Assembly (NCBI RefSeq): GCF_002994745.2
Contig: NC_037090.1
Span: forward strand, 25,905,501-25,969,500
DNA length: 64,000 bases
Origin: Rosa chinensis
Taxonomy: Eukaryota > Streptophyta > Magnoliopsida > Rosales > Rosaceae
Reading direction: 5' to 3'
The position numbers and the translations under genes are program-made. The notes beneath the pieces are model-generated. The model saw only the letters and a program-made list of their open reading frames with translations. It was not told where the DNA came from and did not search any database. Shown here one piece after another: positions 57,874-64,000 of the stretch; the stretch's first letter is position 1; each line of letters opens with the position of its first letter.

Positions 57874-59151
57874 CTTTTCACTTTATAGAAGCAGCCATGA
57901 GAACCTCCATGGAAGTCAGTGGTAGAGGGAGGGGAGTTGGTATAGGATATTGGGTGGGAGGAGTTTTGGGGGTTGATCTCACATCTGAGCTTCTGCCTCT
58001 CTCTAGAGTTTTCAGCTTCTTCCTCTCTGTAGAGTTTTCAGCCTTTCCCATCCCATTTAGAGTTAACCGACAGCATACCCTCCATCTGCTTCACTCCTTG
58101 TTGGAGGTGAAAAATTCCGTAGAGGAGTTTGACCCAACAATTAATGCGGACTGGAGCGGAAGCTGAACCGGGGATAATCGAGAGGTTTCAATTTGTCGTT
58201 GACTCGATGTTTGACGAAGCGCAGACTCCCTTTGGCTTCCTCCCTCTGTATCCTCCCTACGCGAGCTCCCTCCGTAGCCTCCTTATGCGAGCTCCCTCTG
58301 TAACCTCCCTATGCAAGCTCCCTCTGTAGCCTCCCTATGCGAGCTCACTCTGTAACCTCCCTATGCAAGCTCCCTCTGTAACCTCCCTTCGTAGCTTCCC
58401 TTCGTAATCTCTCTCCGCTTTGTCACCTCCCTATGTAATCTCCCTATGTAACCTCTCTCCGTAGCTCCTCTTCGTAATCTCTCTCCGCTTCTTGGTTTTG
58501 ACGAAGAAGCGGAGTCTCTTCTTTGTCGTCTGTGTGAGAGAGGAGGAGGGGGTACCTGCAAAAGACTCTCCGATGCCTAAGTCAGTATTTTTCTGAGTCA
58601 AGAATTGAAGTCTCCACTAGAGTTCGATGCCATACCTGGAGGTTCAGCTTTCCTTTTATAGGCGACTTACAACTTGGGCTGCAAGTAAATTTGCATGGCA
58701 AGATTCCGATAACTTGGATGGCAAGCCACCATTAAGGCCGCACTTACTCCTATAATAACCGTCACTTATTGGAGGCCATGATTGCCACTTTAAATGCATT
58801 AACCGTTGCATTTATGGCTACATTAACTGTCGCACTTACTGCTGCCATTACCTTTCTTTAATTGCCTCGATTGCACTGTCAAATTTGTTGACTACCCCCA
58901 CACTCCTCATTTGCCTCCATCCCCAAACATAATCCTTTATACCCTTTGTGGTGATTTTGTTGGCTTTGTCTATATCTAGATAAGCCTCTTTTATTCTATT
59001 CTTCTTATATTTTCTTCTCAGTTATCTCTGTATTTATTCAGATGTGAGATCAACTCCCATAACTCTTCCCACCCAATATCCTATACCAACTCCCCTCCCT
59101 CTACTACTGACTTCCATGGAGGTTCTCATGACTACTTCTATAAAGTGAAAA
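57874..59151. repeat. Large inverted-repeat structure (115-bp arms, ~1.05-kb loop)
   Basis: The left arm 57874-57988 (CTTTTCACTTTATAGAAGCA ... GATCTCACATCTGA) is the reverse complement of 59038-59151, about 92% alike by eye. The loop holds a direct-repeat block, a GCTCCCTCTGTAACC minisatellite (58240-58500) and unique sequence. No transposase. It could be a foldback-type element or an inverted duplication. A single transcript would fold into a long hairpin. Confidence 0.75.
58240..58500. repeat. Minisatellite with CTCCCT(A/C)TG units
   Basis: About nine imperfect units of 26-28 bp built on CCTCCCTATGCGAGCTCCCT and CTGTAA, becoming shorter and more divergent to the right (CTCTCTCCGTAGC, TTCGTAATCTCTCTCCGCTT twice). 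The minus-strand Arg/Glu-rich open frame across it is produced by the repeat and is not evidence of a protein. Confidence 0.85.
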
Positions 59152-59332
59152 CCACTTACCTAGAGGAGTAAAAGTGCTCAGGCATGAATGTTTACCTGTG
59201 AGTAAAAACTCTAGAGAGAGAAGAGTTTTCAGCTTCTTCCTCTCTGTAGAGTGCTCAGGCATGAATGTTTCACCCCCCCCCCCCACCCCCATTCAGCATT
59301 ATAATTTTTATTTGCTGCTAACTTTTGTCCCC

Positions 59333-59773
59333 TTCTGGTGGTTGCAGCTCCTTCCTGGATCGTTGGGCTTTGGTGGAGACGAGAAGGTTAGTCTGAGGTG
59401 TTGGTTCTCCCTTCGTATCAACGTGTATTTTGGGTATGATTGGATCTGCTTTTTGAGGTTCTGTTGGCATCAGTTTCACGGATTATATCCCTTGAATTTG
59501 GCTCTTCTGGCGACATCTTGGTTGATAATTATGCGACACTTCATGGTTGTGCAATATTGTTAGGGTGGCGGCAGCAGTGGTTTAGATTTAGGATATTTTC
59601 TTTTTAATTTTTAAGGTTGCTATCTTTTGACATGATCCATGCGGTATTAGGTTAGAGATGTAATTTTCGTGTTCTAGTTTATCTTGTATTTCGGTGCTTT
59701 TGGGCTCCCTCATTGGGTTTATCCCTTTGGGCTGATTAATGAAGTAGTACTACTTTGACAAAAAAAAAAAAAA
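59333..59773 (+). mobile_element. Probable LINE/retroposon 3' end with poly-A tail
   Basis: About 440 bp ending GGCTGATTAATGAAGTAGTA...CTTTGAC followed by 14 A (59760-59773), the style of plant L1-type 3' ends. GAGTAGGCAAAATTTA right after the tail resembles GAGTAGGCAAATTTA at 57831, a possible target duplication that would make 57.85-59.77 kb one insertion. No RT is visible. Confidence 0.45.
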
Positions 59774-59936
59774 GAGTAGGCAAAATTTAAACATGCATAT
59801 TTTGTAGGTTGGTCTGGTCTATTACTTTATTGACATGCCTATTGGTGATAGAGGTTGGTTAAAGAGTACATGATATTTTTATATTCATGAGTTTGGTTAG
59901 CCAAACTCACCAAACTTGGAAGTCAATTATAATTGT

Positions 59937-60040
59937 CGGTGAGTCGTGGCATGTTGCTTTGTTGGCCTAATTAACATTGTGGAGATCAAGAGTTCAAATC
60001 TCACTGACATGAGGGATAGAGATTATTAAAAAAAAAAGAA
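59937..60040 (+). mobile_element. SINE-like fragment
   Basis: GTGGAGATCAAGAGTTCAAATCTCAC contains a B-box-like AGTTCAAATCTC (59991-60002); TTGGCCTAATTAACA upstream is a weak A box. An A-rich tail lies at 60028-60040. Consistent with a plant tRNA-derived SINE; the tRNA fold is not complete. Confidence 0.45.
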
Positions 60041-60182
60041 AGGGTAAAATCACTCAATAAGTAAATGCTCCCTCAGAGCATACCCAATGATTATACCAGT
60101 ATTGAAGAGTATATGATGGGGAATCGCTGCAGACGAGCCAACATTCGAGTAGTACTAATTATCATCAAGTATGTGACCTTAC

Positions 60183-60197
60183 GCTCTGATACTAAAT
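60183..60197 (-). other. Primer-binding site (initiator-Met type) of a minus-strand LTR element
   Basis: Directly outside the LTR end at 60198, the minus strand reads ATTTAGTATCAGAGCG. This is one mismatch from TGGTATCAGAGC, which pairs with the 3' end of initiator tRNA-Met. It shows that the LTR at 60198 onward is a 5' LTR of an element whose body extended to lower coordinates. That body is now missing or unrecognisable. Confidence 0.65.
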
Positions 60198-60660
60198 TGT
60201 CACGCCCTGATTTTCAAACACAAATAACAAACAAATAAAGAATGACAAAGTGCGACAGGCGTGATGATTCAGACATCGACCCTAAATACCAGTTTTTTTT
60301 TTTAAACAAGCATACGACGAGTTCTGAAACTCACAATGTCAATACAAACTTTAGACTCATATATTATATTGCATAAGGTTTACGAATTAAGTTGCGTTAA
60401 CAAACTAATAAGTAAATGCTCTCTCAGAGCTTACCACGAAGTGGAAATATAATAAAATTAAAACAACAAAATTAGCTTTCGACATGATATAGCTGCGACT
60501 GCAAGACTTCAACTTCAGCTACAATTACCCTAACCTGCATGATTAACTCCTACACCGTCGAATAGTACAGAGGTTACAACAACAAACCCGGTAAGCTTTT
60601 AAAGCTCCATGTGAGTAAAATCAAACAACCAACAATTAAAAGACCAAAAACGTAAAATCA
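60198..60660 (-). repeat. LTR fragment of the same family as the 50.3-54.2 kb solo LTR
   Basis: Plus-strand start TGTCACGCCCTGATTTTCAA. Matches to the solo LTR continue through AAATACC, CTCA(C)AATGTCAATA, CTTCAGCTACAATTACCCTA and ACCGTCGAATAGTACAGAGG. It is truncated on the right before the copia remnant. Confidence 0.65.
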
Positions 60661-60799
60661 GAAAATTCAACATATAATAAATCCATGCGTATGAATTAGT
60701 TCAGGTGATTCATTATAATCACACATTTCAAAAACATGGTAACCCTGCATATAATGTAGTTCAAAAAAATCAAATAACTCAATGACCAAAGACATGTAA

Positions 60800-61880
60800 T
60801 AATCATAACAAATCTTTGATGTAAACTCTCCAACATTATTAAGTCGAATGACTTAATGGGATGATCTGGGTATAATTGAGTCCATAGTTGAATGATCTGT
60901 GCTAGGAGTTTAGCATAAGCAGCATTACAAGTGGACAATAACGTGACATGTGATCAGCGTGTTGACATGTCAACCAATACCATAAAATATCTAAATGGTT
61001 CGCAAGTTGGTTGATTTGGACTACATATATCCCTTTGGATTCTATGTAAAAACGGAATAAGAACTTTTGTATCATTTGCATAGGACAGTTTCCATCCTAA
61101 TTTACTTAAGGAACATGCTTTGTAGAACAAGTAAGGGGCGTTATAAGCAACCAATACGGATTTTGGTTGGATCAAAGTGCCAGAAGGGGCATCGAAAGAA
61201 AAATGGGAGACAATGGCACCACCATGGGCATCATCATTGTGGACGGCGCTAGTCTATTACCAACGGTGGATTGCAGCGGCAGTCCTACGTGGTCTGAGAA
61301 TCAATTTTTGATACTTGCTTCATGTCACTCGAAAGAAAGGATGTCCGTGCAAAGTCTATAATATACGGATCATCATATCACGATTAAGATGACCTAACTT
61401 GTCATGCCAAAGTCAATATGTGTCTAAATCCAAGAGATCTTCTCTTATAACATTATTGGATTCAATAGCTCAAATAGTAGTGACATAAAATCCACTAGAG
61501 AGACACATAACTTTTTCTAAGATGTGCTTTCGTCCGCAATCATTAGATGATGAAAAGGAACTCATTTTCATCCTTATTATATGTTCCGCATGAAATCCGT
61601 TGGCTCGAATATCTTTAAAGCTCAATAGGGTTTGATTTGCCCTAGGAGCATAAAGAGTTTCTGCGACATTGATCATGGTGCCAATTAGGAAAGAGGAATT
61701 GGGTCATTCCATGTCCTGATGGTCCTACCATCGTAGTCACAGAAGAATGCATAGGCAACATCTCCAAGAATAATTACCTATGACGGAGAATCGTGTGCAT
61801 AGTCGCACTATCCGTGAGACAATGAAGTTTTCCTGAGTCCATTTTTTGAAAAGTTGCTTGCAAGGCTAACTTGTGTGGGG
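60800..61880 (-). pseudogene. Ty1/copia retrotransposon remnant (protease to integrase)
   Basis: On the minus strand, from high to low coordinates: protease/spacer wording DSAT-MHTILRHRQ, YAPRANQTLLSFKDIRANGF, CGRKHILEKVMCLSSGFYVT, the pre-integrase/integrase start FLHRIQRDICSPNQPTCEPF, RYFMVLVDMSTR, then STCNAAYAKLLAQIIQL and DHPIKSFDL. Reading frames change at least four times. RT and RNase H are absent. The 62.05-62.2 kb sequence CGTGCTGATAACGGGTTTAA may be its leader/LTR junction. Confidence 0.8.
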
Positions 61881-62544
61881 GATGGGCCTAGCGAAGCTAA
61901 CCGGCGCATAGGAGATGCGGGGGCGCGAAGAAGCCCGCATGCTAGCAAGGCTAGTTGTTAGCTGAGGCTTGGCTAGTGCATGGTCGGGTCTGGCTGCGCT
62001 TGGCCAATTGTTGGTCGTTGTTTGGCCAAGGTGTGAGATTTTTAACTTTTTAGGGTTTTTGCCTTTTGATTCAGGGTTAGATTTCGTGCTGATAACGGGT
62101 TTAAGAGAAAAGTATCTTGGAAGAATACTTGGAGATCATAAGTACAATATCTTAGAGTACAAGGAAACCTAATCAAACATTGATTAGGAGATCAATAATA
62201 TTATACCCTACTACAACTAAAAAAGTAATCTTGTTTGGGCCAAGCACACATAATTTGAGTTTCCTTCAACATACATATAATTTAGCAAATTACCTGAAAC
62301 TACAATTTTAGTCAACTATTTACCATCCAAAAAGCCTAGTGGTTGTATTCCCATGCGGAGTGGCCCTAAGGCCCATGAGGACCTTTAAAGCCTATGCAGG
62401 CATTTTCTTTATTTTTTATTAATTTTTCTCTAAGATAAGAATTGATAGAAACACCCTTTTGCTATCGCCTATCAGCAACAATATCAAATCGAGATCAATC
62501 ATCTGCTTCATTCGGAGAGAGAAAGAGAGAGAATGAAAAGACCA

Positions 62545-62760
62545 AAAGACGAGAGTAGAGGTGGCAAACGGGCCGCTAAGCACGAACACGGCACAGGCCC
62601 GGCACAGGCCCAAGCCGGTTAGTGGCCTGACACGACCCGAGCACGTTAGAATAACGGGCCAGTTTGGGCCTAAGAATACTAGCCCATTGGCCCGGCCTGG
62701 CCCGAGCACGACATATTTGGGCCGTCCCGTTTCAAACACAAAACACAAAATTTCATTTTG
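62545..62760 (+). mobile_element. hAT-like transposon terminus (GGTGGCAAACGGG type)
   Basis: AGAGGTGGCAAACGGGCCGC starts a GGCCCGG/GCACGA-rich block (62548-62735), a very common plant hAT-associated terminal sequence. The opposite end was not found within the window, so the element may be truncated or continue among the AT-rich sequence to the right. Confidence 0.5.
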
Positions 62761-63398
62761 TTTTTAAAAATATTAAAAAACCACAATGATGAGATTTGAA
62801 TATTAGACCTCCTTATTTAAAATCTCATGACAATTCCACCAATGCTATTTCTTTTATGTTGTCAAAATAGTGAAAAAACAATATTATATCCTTATTTTGA
62901 CATAAAGTATTTTTTCTAAATATTAAATATATGTTTATTAATAAAGACTAATCTCATAATAATACAACTATGGAATGAAGGAAAGAATAATATGATACTA
63001 AATCTTCATTATATTAATAAAAATTAATCTCACAATAATATACTAAAAGCAATATATTTTGAGTTAATTTTTTTTTCTTTCTTTCTTTTAGTGGAATATA
63101 AAAAATTATTAGAAAACTAATTTTTTTTTTTTTTTTATTTATCAAAAGAGGTCAGCCCATTATATAGATTCAGCAAGCAGTACAAAAACGAAATACCCCT
63201 AAGGGGGCGACAGAAAGAATCGTTCCTCAGAGTACCCTGAGACTCCTATTCTAACAAGAACAAGAACCCAATATACCCCTATCACACCCACCTTTTAGAC
63301 AGTTCACGCACCTTTATTGCAAACAAAAACCAAAAATCTCCGAAGCAAGATTAAAATACCCTCAGAGATCATGATTTTTGCAACCTAGCTAAAATTAA
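62761..63398. other. AT-rich spacer and transposon 3' sequence
   Basis: 62761-63130 is very AT-rich with T-runs. 63131-63400 contains TTATCAAAAGAGGTCAGCCC and AGAATCGTTCCTCAGAGTAC, likely the 3' UTR of the minus-strand LINE-like frame to its right, with the T-run at 63120-63137 as its poly-A tail in reverse. Confidence 0.45.
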
Positions 63399-64000
63399 AT
63401 AACATCCTGAAGAGGAGAAGCAGCCTCCTCTTCCATTCCACCTTCTGTATCCGATGCCTCAGCCTCAGCCTTAGCAATAACCGCTTCCTTGGACAGGCTA
63501 TCTGCGGACTCATTCACAGCACCAGAGTCAATATGACTCTTCCATTTGCGAGATTTCCTCTCATGCAGCTCCGGATCAAAAGTCTTGGTAGCCTTCGGCT
63601 TATTCTTACTACCTCAAGGACGACCCAACTTCTTCTTTTTCATTGGCGAGATTATAATCTGCCCATTCTTATGTTGTAACACCAAAGCTATATTTTCATC
63701 CACTTTAAGAGCAGGAGCTGGAAGCGACAACATCTTCTTACCCGCATTGAGCAGATCATAGCCCGCTTTTCTCTTGGTACCAGCAGCAACCAAACCAGTC
63801 GAACCCACATCAACCCCCGGCTTCAGAAGGCCTTTCTTCACTTTGGCCAAAACGTTGGGTGGTAGGATGGTTGACGTAGCACCATATGGGAGTAGCTTCT
63901 GCCAATTCTTGAACCAGCCAACACCATTATTCTCTATCAAACCTAAGGATGCACATATTGTACTTCCATAATCTTGGAACCATGCAGCACGTCACTTCCT
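63399..64000 (-). pseudogene. LINE ORF1-like C-terminal frame, running off the right edge
   Basis: A minus-strand frame enters from beyond 64000 (ICASLGLIENNGVGW) and continues through GWFKNWQKLLPYGATSTILP, KRKAGYDLLNAGKKML and ISPMKKKKLGRP. A TGA near 63615 falls where Arg is expected in the AT-hook-like GRP(R)GSKNKPK, and the frame then continues to a final stop near 63399 after EGGMEEEAASPLQDVI. The GRPxGSKNK signature and acidic tail are typical of ORF1/zinc-knuckle proteins in plant L1-type elements. A T-run on its 3' side (63120-63137) fits a reverse-oriented poly-A tail. Confidence 0.6.

Noticed and set aside
58240..58500. CRISPR-like array or Arg-rich protein gene
   Set aside because: Units are adjacent and degenerate without unique spacers; the Arg/Glu-rich minus frame is only the translation of the minisatellite. 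Plant nuclear context.
62419..62767. ORFs on both strands across GGCCCGG-rich block
   Set aside because: Composition of the hAT-type terminal repeat opens both strands; peptides are Gly/Pro/Arg low complexity.

Overview
This window is nuclear DNA of a dicot plant. The evidence is intron-rich genes with GT-AG splice sites and AT-rich introns, plant-specific families (FKF1-type kelch, DRP1 dynamin, DC1 zinc-finger proteins, plant mTERF) and dense plant transposons (Tat-type Ty3/gypsy, Ty1/copia, LINE, SINE, hAT and Mutator-type MITEs). A Rosaceae-like genome is plausible from the overall flavour but cannot be proved from the sequence alone.

Left part (1-25.7 kb): three apparently intact genes. 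A 13-exon CPSF73-II/INTS11-type RNA 3'-end endonuclease lies at 3118-7728 (+), a single-exon mitochondrial mTERF protein at 19719-21482 (+), and a small AT-hook protein at 25229-25636 (+) behind a long intron-containing leader. Between the first two is a graveyard of broken genes: one IST1-like exon with a frameshift (13089-13237), only the last kelch repeats of an FKF1/ADAGIO3 gene (13767-14285), and, tail-to-tail with it, a DRP1-class dynamin (15091-18973, -) that has lost its first exons with the P-loop and carries two 2-bp indels. A hAT-like remnant sits beside the dynamin truncation point.

Middle (26.8-46.6 kb): three decayed stretches of DC1 (Cys/His-rich C1-like) zinc-finger sequence, all on the minus strand. 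The second and third are separated by a 12.3-kb Ty3/gypsy retrotransposon of Tat type (31031-43363). It has 685/689-bp LTRs, a 5-bp ATATA target duplication, gag, protease, RT, two RNase H domains and integrase, all broken by stops and frameshifts, plus an antisense accessory reading region before the 3' LTR. Two related hairpin MITEs in (TA)n tracts follow it.

Right part (46.6-64 kb): no intact host gene was found. The region is layered mobile DNA: a 48.8-49.5 kb MITE; a solo LTR (50310-54232, TSD TGGTT) containing a Mutator-like element (51333-52731, 9-bp TSD) that carries a gene-like fragment and itself contains a hAT-type MITE (52080-52412, 8-bp TSD inside a GA microsatellite); LINE remnants; a 57.9-59.2 kb inverted-repeat structure with a Cys-free minisatellite core; a minus-strand LTR with an initiator-Met-type primer site; a Ty1/copia remnant; a hAT terminus; and a LINE ORF1-like reading frame running off the right edge.

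The three intact genes have unrelated housekeeping roles (snRNA/mRNA 3' processing, organelle gene expression, chromatin binding). They show no sign of acting together.
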